Shown piece by piece: positions 34,468 through 42,874 of a DNA stretch of 64,000 nt. The first letter of the stretch is position 1; the number at the start of each line of letters is the position of its first letter. Source of the stretch: Paracoccaceae bacterium (lineage in GTDB: Bacteria > Pseudomonadota > Alphaproteobacteria > Rhodobacterales > Rhodobacteraceae); contig JASJAR010000014.1 of the NCBI GenBank assembly GCA_030066905.1, positions 62,001-126,000 on the forward strand. Direction: 5' to 3'. The translations under genes and the position numbers were made by a program. The notes under the pieces are model-generated. The model had not been told where the DNA came from. It ran no database searches and saw nothing but the letters and a program-made list of their open reading frames with translations.

Positions 34468-34812
34468 ATGGTCGACGACGTCACCGACCTCCTCGTGGCT
34501 GCCCGGCTGATCAGGGACCGCGATCTCGCCGCGCTCGCCCGCGCCGCCGGCGCCCTCGCCACAGCGCAGGGGCGAGAGGCGGGCGCGGCGGAAGAGATCG
34601 AGCGCACCCGTGCCGCATTGCGCGCCGACCCCGCCCTCGAAGCCGTACGGCCTGGCGCTTTCGAAAGATGGCTCCAGCACGCCCGTCGGAAGGAAGCCCA
34701 GCTTGCCGCACGGCGCGCCGCGCTCGCGGCGGATCATGAGGCAGCCCGGTCCGTGGCCGCGCGTTCCTTCGGACGGGTTCTGGCACTTGAAGCGTTGGTC
34801 GGGCGAGGCTGA
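34468..34812 (+). CDS. Small Ala/Arg-rich coiled-coil protein, FliJ-like candidate
   Basis: A 114-residue protein, MVDDVTDLLVAARLIRDRDL, rich in Ala, Arg and Glu and almost entirely helical by composition. It starts 4 bases after flhB and ends the operon. A short coiled-coil gene at this place in flagellar clusters is often fliJ, the export chaperone that links FliI to FlhA. Sequence similarity to FliJ was not evident by eye. The frame is open upstream within flhB, but the ATG after the flhB stop is the natural start. Confidence 0.55.
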   Translation: MVDDVTDLLVAARLIRDRDLAALARAAGALATAQGREAGAAEEIERTRAALRADPALEAVRPGAFERWLQHARRKEAQLAARRAALAADHEAARSVAARSFGRVLALEALVGRG

Positions 34813-35006
34813 GCCTCGATCGACGCCTCGCCCCGCCTAAACAGCACCGCCCCGGTGGCGACGGACGCCCGCAAGGCGGCGACGCTGCGGCAGGACTTGT
34901 GCGGTAGGCCGGGTTTGCTTCGCGGGGCCGATTCGAGCCGCGAAGCCGCCGCCGCATTGCCAGCGGGGCGCGGCACGACAACCGAAGGCACCCGCAGCGG
35001 TGCCAG

Positions 35007-35522
35007 TCACACCTCCTGGCGCAGGAGATCGAGTATCAGCACGTCCCGCACATCTGCCCCGGCGGTCTTTCGCGCCGTTTCGAGAAGCGCCCGGCGCAAC
35101 CGCTCCATCGGGCCCGCGGCGGTATAGGCACCGTCGAACCCCCCAGCATTGGCATGATCGAACAGAACGCGAAGAAAACCGTCGCGCAGCTTCGGCTCGA
35201 TCGCGAAGACCGGCGCCGTCGCACCCGGCTCGACCTCGAGGCTCAGCGACAGAACGACCAGCGAACGCACCTCGCCGTCATCGAGGACGGGGATGACGAA
35301 CTGGTCGTTCAGGCGGACGAACTCGGCGGGCTCCTCCTCGCCCGACCCCTCTTCGGGCTCCCGCTCCGCTTCATCGGCGATTTCGGGGCACCCTTCGGCG
35401 GGCGCCTCGCCCTCCGCGCCGGGGGGCGGGCAGTCCGGCGGCGGCGGGGCGAGGAAAATCCCCGCGCCAGTGCCGGCACCGAGCCCCAGAAGGAGCAGAA
35501 GAAGGGGAAGCAGCTTTCCCAT
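35007..35522 (-). CDS. Second FliL-like basal-body protein
   Basis: A 171-residue protein with an N-terminal membrane helix (KLLPLLLLLLGLGAGTGAGIF), an acidic Glu/Pro-rich linker (about 30-65) and a FliL-like periplasmic domain (about 68-171, EFVRLNDQFVIPVLDDGEVRSLVVLSLSLEV, then DVRDVLILDLLRQEV). The domain is diverged from the fliL at 24.6 kb. It is the last gene of the minus-strand rod/ring operon, 8 bases after flgH. It may act in the outer-ring or stator surroundings. That role is inferred. Confidence 0.78.
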   Translation of the reverse strand: MGKLLPLLLLLLGLGAGTGAGIFLAPPPPDCPPPGAEGEAPAEGCPEIADEAEREPEEGSGEEEPAEFVRLNDQFVIPVLDDGEVRSLVVLSLSLEVEPGATAPVFAIEPKLRDGFLRVLFDHANAGGFDGAYTAAGPMERLRRALLETARKTAGADVRDVLILDLLRQEV

Positions 35523-35530
35523 CGGTCCGG

Positions 35531-36253
35531 TCAGAAGGGGACAAGGATGTCGGCGATCTGCTGGCCGGCAGGGGGCTGCTGCACGTCGGTGATCTGGCCG
35601 CGTCCGCCATAGGAGATTCGCGCCGAGGCGATCTTGTCATAGGTGATTTCGTTCCGCCGCGAGATGTCCTCGGGCCGGACATATCCGGTGACCAGCAATT
35701 CGCGAATCTCGAAATTTACCCGCACCTCCTGGCTGCCCTGAATGCGCAGAATGCCGTTGGGCAGCATCTCGGTCACAGTCGCCGCAACCCGGAGCTCGAG
35801 GCGCTCGTTCCGGCGCACCGACCCGTCACCGCTCGAATCGGACGAAGAATTCGTTGAAATCCCCGCCGCTAGTGCATTGTCGCCGGGCAGGATGGTGTTG
35901 GCGAGCTGCTCGATGCCGAACAAAGACGGGATCGACGCGCTTTGGGACCCCGAACGCGAGCGCTCGCTGGAGTTCTGGATTTCGGCACTGTCGTCGATCT
36001 CGATCACGACCGTGAGAATGTCCCCGGCCCGTTCGGCCCGGTTGTCGCCCAGAAGCGAGCCCCTTTGGGCAGACCACAGCGAGGCGCGGTCGGCACCAAG
36101 GCGCACCTCGGCCTCGGCGCCGTAGTTCGGCCGGGCCATGGCCTGGTACTCCTGGGAATTGTTGATGGGTGTGAACTCCGGCGCCTTGCCGACGTCTTCA
36201 AGACGGGAACAGGCGGCCAGAAGACCAAGGACGAGAAGGACGCAGAGACGCAT
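35531..36253 (-). CDS. flgH: Flagellar L-ring lipoprotein FlgH
   Basis: A 240-residue outer-membrane lipoprotein forming the L ring. The lipobox is LAAC, with the modified Cys15 in MRLCVLLVLGLLAACSRL. Family motifs are SLWSAQRGSLLGDNRAERAGDILTVVI, then GSQEVRVNFEIRELLVTGYVRPEDISRRNEI and the end YGGRGQITDVQQ. The ATG at 36253 follows GGGG at good spacing; a TTG 12 bases upstream is less likely. It lies 18 bases after flgA. Confidence 0.94.
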   Translation of the reverse strand: MRLCVLLVLGLLAACSRLEDVGKAPEFTPINNSQEYQAMARPNYGAEAEVRLGADRASLWSAQRGSLLGDNRAERAGDILTVVIEIDDSAEIQNSSERSRSGSQSASIPSLFGIEQLANTILPGDNALAAGISTNSSSDSSGDGSVRRNERLELRVAATVTEMLPNGILRIQGSQEVRVNFEIRELLVTGYVRPEDISRRNEITYDKIASARISYGGRGQITDVQQPPAGQQIADILVPF

Positions 36254-36271
36254 GCGGAACCCCAAGTGCTG

Positions 36272-36706
36272 CTATGGCTTTGAGCCGTGGACTGTGACGG
36301 TGCCGTCTTCGGCAACGGTGCCGTTGACGCTGAGGCGTGAGGCGAGGTTGACCGCGCGGATCGTCTCGCCGGCCGCCGCGCGACCCATTGCCCGGCCTTC
36401 GGTCAGGATGACGAGCCCGCCGCTGCGGTAGCGCAGGACGACGATCTCGTTTCGTTCGACGAGTGCGGGAGGCCCGAGATCGGCGGCGCGCACGGGCCGT
36501 CCGGCATAGATCATCACCCGCGCCTCGAGCCCCACCGCTGCCGACATCTCCCCCAGAGCACCTGGGGCGGTGCCTTTCGACAGCGCGAGGTCCTCGGCGG
36601 TCACAACCGCATGGGCGCGGATCGTGCGTGCCGCAATCACCGTGTCCGCGGCAGCGGCGGCCGGCACCGCGATCAGGGCGACGACGAGGAGGTCCAGGGC
36701 ACGCAT
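36272..36706 (-). CDS. flgA: P-ring assembly chaperone FlgA, short form
   Basis: A 144-residue periplasmic protein with a signal peptide (about 1-20, ending AAAAADT). The SAF-type domain is clear: TIRAHAVVTAEDLALSK, GLEARVMIYAGRPVRAADLG, then IVVLRYRSGGLVILTEGRAMGRAAAGETIRAVN. FlgA helps FlgI polymerise into the P ring. It is shorter than the 219-residue enterobacterial form, lacking the N-terminal domain, as common in alphaproteobacteria. Its start overlaps the flgG stop by one base. Confidence 0.92.
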   Translation of the reverse strand: MRALDLLVVALIAVPAAAAADTVIAARTIRAHAVVTAEDLALSKGTAPGALGEMSAAVGLEARVMIYAGRPVRAADLGPPALVERNEIVVLRYRSGGLVILTEGRAMGRAAAGETIRAVNLASRLSVNGTVAEDGTVTVHGSKP

Positions 36707-37491
36707 CAGCGGATCTGTGTCGTTGCCGCAAGCATCTGGTCGGCGGCGGTGATGACCTTCGAATTCATCTCGTAGCCGCGCTGGGCCTCGATCAGCTCGG
36801 TGATCTCGGCCACCGAGTCGACGGAGCTGTCCTCCAGATAACCTTGCCGGAGCGTGCCAAGCCCGTTGGTGCCGGGAAGCTCGACCACGGGGGCGCCCGA
36901 GGCCGGTGTCTCGACAAACATGTTCGAGCCGATCGCCTCAAGACCCTTCGGGTTGGAGAAGCCGGTCAGGGTGAGCTGCCCCAGAAGCTGCGCCTGCACC
37001 TCGTCCTGGAAGTAGGCGTAGACTTCGCCGTCGGCGGTGATCGAAATCGAGCGGGCATCGTCGGGAATTGTGATGTCGGGGACAACGGCGAAGCCGTCGG
37101 AGGTGACGACCTGACCGTCGGCGGAGCGCTTCAGCCCTCCGTCGCGGGTATAGGCGGAGACGCCAGATGGCAGTTCTACCTCGATATAGCCGTTGCCCTC
37201 GATGGCGATGTCGAGATCGCCCCCGGTCTGGGACAGCGAGCCTTGCGAGAGTTCGGTGGTCACCGCCGACGGCCGCACCCCGAGCCCGATCTGGACGCCT
37301 GTCGGCAGCACGGTGCCATCGGCCGCCGTGATCGCGCCCGGACGGGCGACCTGCTGGTAGTGAAGGTCGGAGAATTCCGCCCGGCGGGCGTTGTAGCCCG
37401 TTGTCGACATGTTGGCGAGGTTGTTGGATATCACCTCGACCTGGGTTTGCTGGGCGAGCATGCCCGTTGCGGCGATGGATAGGGCGCGCAT
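36706..37491 (-). CDS. flgG: Distal rod protein FlgG
   Basis: A 261-residue distal rod subunit, the standard length. N-terminal motif MRALSIAATGMLAQQTQVEVISNNLANMSTTGYN; rod-specific YQQVARPG stretch at about 46-53; central IEGNGYIEVELPSG and YTRDGGLKRSADGQVV; C-terminal EMNSKVITAADQMLAATTQ. Starts 10 bases after flgF. The rod grows through peptidoglycan opened by the transglycosylase encoded at 29.7 kb. Confidence 0.97.
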   Translation of the reverse strand: MRALSIAATGMLAQQTQVEVISNNLANMSTTGYNARRAEFSDLHYQQVARPGAITAADGTVLPTGVQIGLGVRPSAVTTELSQGSLSQTGGDLDIAIEGNGYIEVELPSGVSAYTRDGGLKRSADGQVVTSDGFAVVPDITIPDDARSISITADGEVYAYFQDEVQAQLLGQLTLTGFSNPKGLEAIGSNMFVETPASGAPVVELPGTNGLGTLRQGYLEDSSVDSVAEITELIEAQRGYEMNSKVITAADQMLAATTQIR

Positions 37492-37501
37492 TGTCTTCTC
37501 C

Positions 37502-38218
37502 TCAGTTGCTCGTCAGCGTGCGGATCGCCGAGCGGATCCGCTCGTCTTCCTGGTCTAGAAAGCCCTGACCCATCTCGTAGGCGCGCTGGACCTCGATCAT
37601 CCGGGCGATTTCCGCAACGGGGTTTACGTTCGATTCCTCGACAAAGCCTTGCAGGATCTGCCCCTCGACGGGTTCGACACCTCCGGGGGCGGCAAAGGCG
37701 ACGCCCGAGGCGCGAGAGAGGTCGAGGGGGTCGGCGGGGGCGTAAAGCCCGATCCGCCCCAGAGGGTCGCCGTCTGCACTGACCGTGCCGTCCGGGCCGA
37801 CCGACACGGTTGCCGCGTCCGGCGGAACGAAGACCGGCGCGCCGCCCTCGTCGAGCAGGCGGTACCCCTCCGATGTCACGAGCTCTCCGACGTCGTTGGG
37901 CGTGAACGCCCCCGCCCGGGTGAGCTGCTGCCCCCCCGGCGTGTCGATCAGGAAAAACCCGCCGCCTTCGATGGCGAGGTCGTAAGTGCCGTTCGTCTGG
38001 GTGAGAGCGCCCTGCGAGAGGTCGCTGACCCGCCCGGTCGCATGGCCCATCGACAGCGACGGCTCACCCGCGCCGGTGTCCTGAATGAATTCCGAGAACA
38101 CCAGCCCCTCGCGCCGGTAGCCCGTCGTCGAAAGGTTGGCGATATTGTTGGCGACCGTGTCCATCTCCCGCAACAGGCCCGACATACGCGTCAGCGAGGC
38201 GTAGCTTGCATTGTCCAT
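37502..38218 (-). CDS. flgF: Proximal rod protein FlgF
   Basis: A 238-residue proximal rod subunit. It has the N-terminal MSGLLREMDTVANNIANLSTTGYRREGLVF, the central LAIEGGGFFLIDTPGGQQLTRAGAFTPND and the C-terminal NVNPVAEIARMIEVQRAYEMGQGF shared by rod proteins. It lies 3 bases after fliQ and 10 before flgG. Confidence 0.93.
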   Translation of the reverse strand: MDNASYASLTRMSGLLREMDTVANNIANLSTTGYRREGLVFSEFIQDTGAGEPSLSMGHATGRVSDLSQGALTQTNGTYDLAIEGGGFFLIDTPGGQQLTRAGAFTPNDVGELVTSEGYRLLDEGGAPVFVPPDAATVSVGPDGTVSADGDPLGRIGLYAPADPLDLSRASGVAFAAPGGVEPVEGQILQGFVEESNVNPVAEIARMIEVQRAYEMGQGFLDQEDERIRSAIRTLTSN

Positions 38219-38221
38219 CCG

Positions 38222-38491
38222 CTAGCCCCCCGCGATCAGCGGCACGACGATGCCGGTGAAGTAGCTCGTCAGGGTTTCGGTCATAAACGCCATGGAAATC
38301 CAGAACACCGCGACCATAACGCCGAGCTTGGGCACGAAGGTCAGCGTCATCTCCTGGATCGAGGTGAGTGCCTGAAAAAGGCCCACGACGAGACCGGCTG
38401 CAAGCGCCGATGCCAGGATCGGGGTCGACATGATAACCGAGACCCAAAGGCCCTGGCGCAAGGTGTCGTAAAAGACGATCTCGTTCATCAC
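38222..38491 (-). CDS. fliQ: Flagellar export gate protein FliQ
   Basis: An 89-residue protein of two membrane hairpins (about 14-40 and 50-80), with QGLWVSVIMSTPILASALAAGLVVGLFQALTSIQEMTLTFVPK as the family core. FliQ forms part of the FliPQR gate complex. The GTG start overlaps the fliE stop by four bases (GTGA). An ATG one codon later is an equally possible start. Confidence 0.94.
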   Translation of the reverse strand: MMNEIVFYDTLRQGLWVSVIMSTPILASALAAGLVVGLFQALTSIQEMTLTFVPKLGVMVAVFWISMAFMTETLTSYFTGIVVPLIAGG

Positions 38492-38766
38492 ACGGGCATC
38501 CGAAGAATTTCCTGATAGGCCTCGACCACCCGGTCGCGCACCGTCGCTGCGGTTTCGACCGCGAGCTGGGTCTCGGCCAGTGCCTGGACGAGCGCATGAG
38601 GGTCGGCCCCCGACGTCATCGTCTCGACGGCGGTTTCCTCGGTCTGCCGCAGGGTTTCTTCGAAACTGGCAACCAGCCCGGTCTCGCCGTCCGGCTCGGG
38701 CCCTGAGGCCGTCGCCGGACGGTTCGCCGCGTATTGCTGGGCCGCAAGAGTGCTTTTGAGCTCCAT
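38488..38766 (-). CDS. fliE: Basal-body protein FliE
   Basis: A 92-residue protein joining the MS ring to the rod. The conserved C-terminal part is ETMTSGADPHALVQALAETQLAVETAATVRDRVVEAYQEILRMPV. FliE is the first export substrate needed for rod assembly. It lies between flgC (11 bases) and fliQ (4-base overlap), the order seen in many alphaproteobacteria. Confidence 0.93.
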   Translation of the reverse strand: MELKSTLAAQQYAANRPATASGPEPDGETGLVASFEETLRQTEETAVETMTSGADPHALVQALAETQLAVETAATVRDRVVEAYQEILRMPV

Positions 38767-38777
38767 TCTGGTCTCCC

Positions 38778-39170
38778 CTAGCGGCGGATCAGGTCATAAA
38801 GGCTCCGGCTCATTTGCCGGGCCTGATCGAAGACCCTGAGGTTCGCCTCGTAGCTGCGCTGCGCTTCGCGCGCGTCAGCGATTTCGACCACCAGATCGAC
38901 ATTCGAGCCGTCGTAGTAGCCGTCGGCGCCCGCGAGGGGGTGCGACGGATCGTACACCCGTTCGAGCGCGGTTTGGTCCAGGTTCACCGGACCGTTCTGC
39001 ACCTCACCGGTGCTCTGCCCCGCCTCGAGGACCGCCTCGAACGAGGTGACCTTCCGGCGGTATCCTGGCGTGTCGGCATTCGAGATGTTTTCCGACACAT
39101 GGCGCAGCCGCTCGGCCTGGGCGGCCATGCCGCTGGCCGAGATCGCGCGCGAATCCGAGAAATCTGCCAT
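38778..39170 (-). CDS. flgC: Proximal rod protein FlgC
   Basis: A 130-residue rod subunit. N-terminal AISASGMAAQAERLRHVSENISNADTPGYRRK is the rod-family signature. The middle has the FlgC-type VDLVVEIADAREAQRSYEANLRVFDQARQMSRSL ending. The length matches FlgC. Located 12 bases after flgB. Confidence 0.94.
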   Translation of the reverse strand: MADFSDSRAISASGMAAQAERLRHVSENISNADTPGYRRKVTSFEAVLEAGQSTGEVQNGPVNLDQTALERVYDPSHPLAGADGYYDGSNVDLVVEIADAREAQRSYEANLRVFDQARQMSRSLYDLIRR

Positions 39171-39182
39171 CGCCCGCGCCCC

Positions 39183-39575
39183 CTATCGGCCCCGCCCGAT
39201 CGAGGCGCGGAGGATGTCGAGCGACGTGGAGTAGACCGAGAGCGCGAGGTTGTGCTTGCTGCGCACGTCCGCCGCCCGCACCAACTCTCCTTCGAGGGAC
39301 ACGTTGTTGCCGTTTGGCGATGCCTCGCCCTGCTGGTTCTCCGAGGCGACGTCGAGGCCGCCAACCTCGGCCGAGCCGAGATGCCCCTCCCGCGTGCGGC
39401 GGATTTCGCTCGACGTATCCGAAGACCGGTAGGCCTGTTCGAAATCCGGCAGGTCCTGGGCCGTGTATCCCGGCGTGTCGGCGTTGGCGACGTTTTCAGC
39501 GACCACCGTTTGGCGGGCACCGGAATATGTGGCCAGGCTGCGCGACAGCGAAAGGATTTCGATATCACCGAACAT
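39183..39575 (-). CDS. flgB: Proximal rod protein FlgB
   Basis: A 130-residue rod subunit: LSRSLATYSGARQTVVAENVANADTPGYTAQDLPDFEQAY at the N-terminus and a C-terminal VRAADVRSKHNLALSVYSTSLDILRASIGRGR. First gene of the minus-strand operon flgB-flgC-fliE-fliQ-flgF-flgG-flgA-flgH-fliL2, diverging from fliI. Confidence 0.93.
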   Translation of the reverse strand: MFGDIEILSLSRSLATYSGARQTVVAENVANADTPGYTAQDLPDFEQAYRSSDTSSEIRRTREGHLGSAEVGGLDVASENQQGEASPNGNNVSLEGELVRAADVRSKHNLALSVYSTSLDILRASIGRGR

Positions 39576-39658
39576 CGGGGCTTCTCCCTCGAGCGATAGA
39601 CGGATGCTTAACCTCGATTCGTTTAGAAACCGTTGTCTAAGACTGAACGGAGCGCGCG
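39576..39658. promoter_or_regulatory. Divergent flgB / fliI promoter region
   Basis: These 83 bases must hold the promoters of the nine-gene flgB operon and of fliI. TTAA (39608) and TTAG (39623) are CtrA-like half-sites but are 11 bases apart, not 7, so no proper CtrA site can be claimed. No clear -35/-10 boxes were seen. Confidence 0.35.
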
Positions 39659-41008
39659 ATGGGTCAGCCCAGCCTCGACCAGGTGACCGCGGAACTCAAA
39701 GGCATCGCGCGGGTCCGCCCGGTGGGCCGCGTGGCAATTGTTTCCGCCGGCTGCCTCGTGGTGACCGGGCTTGGGGGCCATGCCACGATCGGTGACCGGG
39801 TGCGCTTGCTGCCCGCCTCCGGCGCACCGGCCACCGGCGAGATCGTCGCGGTTTCCGGCGACGAGGCGACGGTGCTGAGCGACGGTGCCCTTCAGGGGCT
39901 CGGCGCCAATGACCGGGTCGTCCTGCTTGGCCCCGACCACATATCCCCGGACGACGGCTGGATGGGCCGGGTCATCGATCCCGACGGGAAACCGCTCGAC
40001 GGTCGGCCGATCCTGAGAGGTCTCACGCCCAGACAGGTGATCGGTCCCCCGCCGCCGGCAACCGAACGGCGGCCCCTCGGGGTGCGGGTGCCGACCGGGC
40101 TGGCGGTGTTCGACACTCTCCTTCCCATCGTGCGAGGCCAGCGGATCGGCCTTTTTGCGGGCTCAGGCGTCGGCAAATCGACGCTTTTGGCGGGGCTCGC
40201 CCAGGGGGTGGCCGCCGATGTGGTGGTCATCGCCCTTGTCGGCGAGCGCGGGCGCGAGGTGCGTCACTTCATCGATCGCGTGCTGGGGCCCCGGGGGATG
40301 GAACGGGCGGTGGTCGTGGCGGGGACATCTGACCGCTCGGCCCTCGAGCGGCGGCGGACCATGCTCACCGCGATGTGCGTTGCCGAGCATTTCCGCGACG
40401 CCGGCCGCCATGTCCTGCTGCTGGCCGATTCGGTCACGCGATTTGCCGAGGCCCACCGCGAGGTTGCCCTGGCGTCGGGCGAAGCCGCCAGTCTCAGCGG
40501 CCATCCGCCGTCTACCCCGCACCTCATCGCCGGGCTCGCAGAACGGGCCGGCCCGGGGACGGACGTGCAGGGCGACATCACCGCCATCTTCAGCGTTCTC
40601 GTGCCGGGGTCCGACATGGAAGAGCCTGTCGCCGACATGCTGCGCGGGGTGCTCGACGGCCACGTCGTTCTCGACCGGGCGATCGCCGAACGCGGGCGCT
40701 TTCCGGCGGTCGACGTGCTGCGGTCGGTGAGCCGGGCTCTGCCCGATGCCGCAACGCCGGAAGAGAACGCGATGATCTCGCTGGCCCGGCGCCGGCTCGG
40801 CGCCTATGCCAGAAGCGAGGTGATGATCCGGGCCGGCCTTTACCAGCCGGGCACCGACCCCGACCTCGACGCGGCCGTGGAGGTCTGGCCCGCCCTTGAC
40901 GGCTTCGTCGGGCAAAGCGCCGACGCCGGCATCGCGGCGAGTTTCGAAGCGCTGGCGGAATGCCTCGCTGGCAAGGGGCAAGTGGAAGTATCCGCAGAAG
41001 ACGGGTGA
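39659..41008 (+). CDS. fliI: Flagellar export ATPase FliI
   Basis: A 449-residue F1-beta-like ATPase that energises and orders flagellar protein export. Walker A GSGVGKST is at 168-175, Walker B around HVLLLADSVTRFAEAHREVALASGE, and the PPSTPHLIAGLAERAG and AISVLVPGSDM-type regions follow. The C-terminal helical domain is somewhat short. It is transcribed alone, with a 664-base gap downstream. Its regulator candidate fliH is 17 kb away in the fliF operon. Confidence 0.95.
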   Translation: MGQPSLDQVTAELKGIARVRPVGRVAIVSAGCLVVTGLGGHATIGDRVRLLPASGAPATGEIVAVSGDEATVLSDGALQGLGANDRVVLLGPDHISPDDGWMGRVIDPDGKPLDGRPILRGLTPRQVIGPPPPATERRPLGVRVPTGLAVFDTLLPIVRGQRIGLFAGSGVGKSTLLAGLAQGVAADVVVIALVGERGREVRHFIDRVLGPRGMERAVVVAGTSDRSALERRRTMLTAMCVAEHFRDAGRHVLLLADSVTRFAEAHREVALASGEAASLSGHPPSTPHLIAGLAERAGPGTDVQGDITAIFSVLVPGSDMEEPVADMLRGVLDGHVVLDRAIAERGRFPAVDVLRSVSRALPDAATPEENAMISLARRRLGAYARSEVMIRAGLYQPGTDPDLDAAVEVWPALDGFVGQSADAGIAASFEALAECLAGKGQVEVSAEDG

Positions 41009-41672
41009 CGGGATCGGGCCGGGTCGTTGGAGGCCGGAAGGCTCAGCGGGGGTCCCGCCAGACACCTGGGCCGGCAGGGCGCTCACATCCGGTCGCAGCG
41101 AAGGCGCCCGCCCGCCGCGGCCAAACCACACCCGACGCCCGGCCAACCCTGTCCCGGCGCGATCCGGGGGGCATTCGTTATGCGCCAATGCCTGAGACCT
41201 TCGGACCAGTGCGGAACGGCTGCCGGATAGCTTGCGGCCAAGGTGCAGGCGCGCAGCCCAGATGTCCGGTCCGGTGCCATGCGCCGACCCCGGCCGGTTG
41301 GGCTGGTGCCCGGCCTTTGGCGGGGGCGAGCATCGGTTGAGAAACGCGGCCGGGCCTTCGCCGGCCCCTGAGGTCGGGGACGTCTGTGGGTGCATGACGG
41401 GGGGCGACAGGGCGAAGGAGCGCAATGGCTCCACTCAGGCGCAAGACGCTCGGCGATTGCAGTATCGCCCGGCGACGCCGAGGGATCGGCGAAGTGGTTA
41501 AGGCCGACCCAACGCGCCGACCACGGCGGAGCCTCGATGCCGCCAACCGCGCCGCCTCTTGGCCCGGATCACCGCTTCGCCGGGCGGCCTCAGAGCGGCA
41601 CCGCGTATGGGTGGGCAGCCTCTGCCGCGGGCCAGCGCCGGCATCTGTGCGTTGGGCCGAGGCTGCGAAGCT
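41009..41672. other. Long converging intergenic region, no gene seen
   Basis: These 664 bases separate fliI and the converging DUF1217 gene. Several open frames cross it, but they lack ribosome-binding sites and domains. GC-rich local dyads occur, but no terminator with a T-run. I see nothing else. Confidence 0.55.
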
Positions 41673-42470
41673 TTAGCCGGCCGCCGCCGACTGGAGAAGC
41701 GACAGGGCGACCGACCCCCTGATCGTGGTACTCGTCTGACCCCCGAGTTCGGAGCTCAGGAAGAACCGCCGGAGCAGGTCCTCCTGAACCTCGGGGTCGG
41801 TGAAACGCTCGGCATTCGAATCCCCATAGTAACGTTCAGCAGAGGATTTGAAGACTTCGAGCTGCTGGTCGACATCGATCGAACCGAGGGACTCGGGCAG
41901 GAAGAACGCCTTTTCGAACACCTCCCGGAGCGGCGGCGTGCCCATGATGCTGAACCAAACACCGTCTTCGGTATTGTCTTCCGCAAGCACGGCTTCGAGT
42001 TCGCGGTCGAAGCTCATGGCGAGGCGCATAGATTGGTCCTGCTGGCCGACGGCGATCTCGAACTGGTTGGTTTCGAACCGGCCGACGATGTCGTCGACGA
42101 AGCCTTCCTCGCCGATCTTGCCGCCCTCGGCGAACCCGAAGGCGTCCGTGAGTTGCTTGTAGCGGTCGTCGGAGAGCTTGTTGGCGAAGGCCTCCTCGTC
42201 CTCAGACCCCTCCTCGAGAACCTTCTGGATGAAGGCCCGGCTGTCGAGGTCTTCGTCGAGCCCGAACGCCCCGAGAGCGACCGTGAGCAGCCGACGGTCG
42301 TTGACGAGTTCCTCCGCAGAGGTCACCGACCCGATGTTCTCGCGAAAATAGGCCTTGTCACGCTCGATGGTGGGACTGTTGAGGAATGCCTCTTCCTGGG
42401 CCTCGCGGGTGCTCTGAAAAAGGCTCCAGCCGAGGTTGCCGGTCGACAGGATGGCGGGCTGGTAGGTCAT
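41673..42470 (-). CDS. DUF1217 family flagellar protein
   Basis: A 265-residue protein of the DUF1217 family, found beside flagellin genes in Rhodobacterales and rhizobia. The N-terminal part MTYQPAILSTGNLGWSLFQST is followed by repeating blocks of the form IERDKAYFRENIGSVTSAEEL and LLTVALGAFGLDEDLDSRAFI. The function is unknown; an export or flagellin-related role is likely from context. Its ATG overlaps the flbT stop (ATGA), so it is translationally coupled to flbT. The frame is open further upstream, but that would override flbT. Confidence 0.85.
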   Translation of the reverse strand: MTYQPAILSTGNLGWSLFQSTREAQEEAFLNSPTIERDKAYFRENIGSVTSAEELVNDRRLLTVALGAFGLDEDLDSRAFIQKVLEEGSEDEEAFANKLSDDRYKQLTDAFGFAEGGKIGEEGFVDDIVGRFETNQFEIAVGQQDQSMRLAMSFDRELEAVLAEDNTEDGVWFSIMGTPPLREVFEKAFFLPESLGSIDVDQQLEVFKSSAERYYGDSNAERFTDPEVQEDLLRRFFLSSELGGQTSTTIRGSVALSLLQSAAAG

Positions 42471-42874
42471 TGCGGCCGCCTTGCGGCAATCAGCCGTTCC
42501 TCGCGGGGAAGCAGCGCCCGCAGCGCCTTCAACGCCTGGTAATGCTGGCCGTCGCGCACCGCTTCGGTCGCGGCATCGAGATGCACGCGGCTGTCGGCAT
42601 CCCTGAGCGCCTGGGAGAGCTGTTCGATGCCGCGCAGAAGCTGAAGGTCGGCCTCGGCGGGGTCGGCATCGCCCGAGAGCACAAGCTGCGCGATGTAGCA
42701 GACCCGCCGAACCGGCGTGTTGACCTCGCCGGGGTGGATCGCGTCCCTGAGCCTGAGAATGTTGGCATTGGGCGTCACGATGGAGAGCCGAGAACGGCGG
42801 TCGCCGTTTTCTATCACGGCGCCATTGATCAACACCCGCTCCTTGGGTGCGAGTTTCAGGACGAGACCGCTCAT
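42467..42874 (-). CDS. flbT: Flagellin mRNA repressor FlbT
   Basis: A 135-residue protein of the FlbT family. Core: LVLKLAPKERVLINGAVIENGDRRSRLSIVTPNANILRLRDAI, then TPVRRVCYIAQLVLSGDADP. In Caulobacter FlbT binds the 5' leader of flagellin mRNA and promotes its decay until the hook is complete. The gene lies between flaF and DUF1217, overlapping both by four bases. Confidence 0.93.
   Translation of the reverse strand: MSGLVLKLAPKERVLINGAVIENGDRRSRLSIVTPNANILRLRDAIHPGEVNTPVRRVCYIAQLVLSGDADPAEADLQLLRGIEQLSQALRDADSRVHLDAATEAVRDGQHYQALKALRALLPREERLIAARRPQ

Noticed and set aside
39608-39626. CtrA site between flgB and fliI
   Set aside because: The half-sites are 11 bases apart instead of 7, so the match is not convincing.
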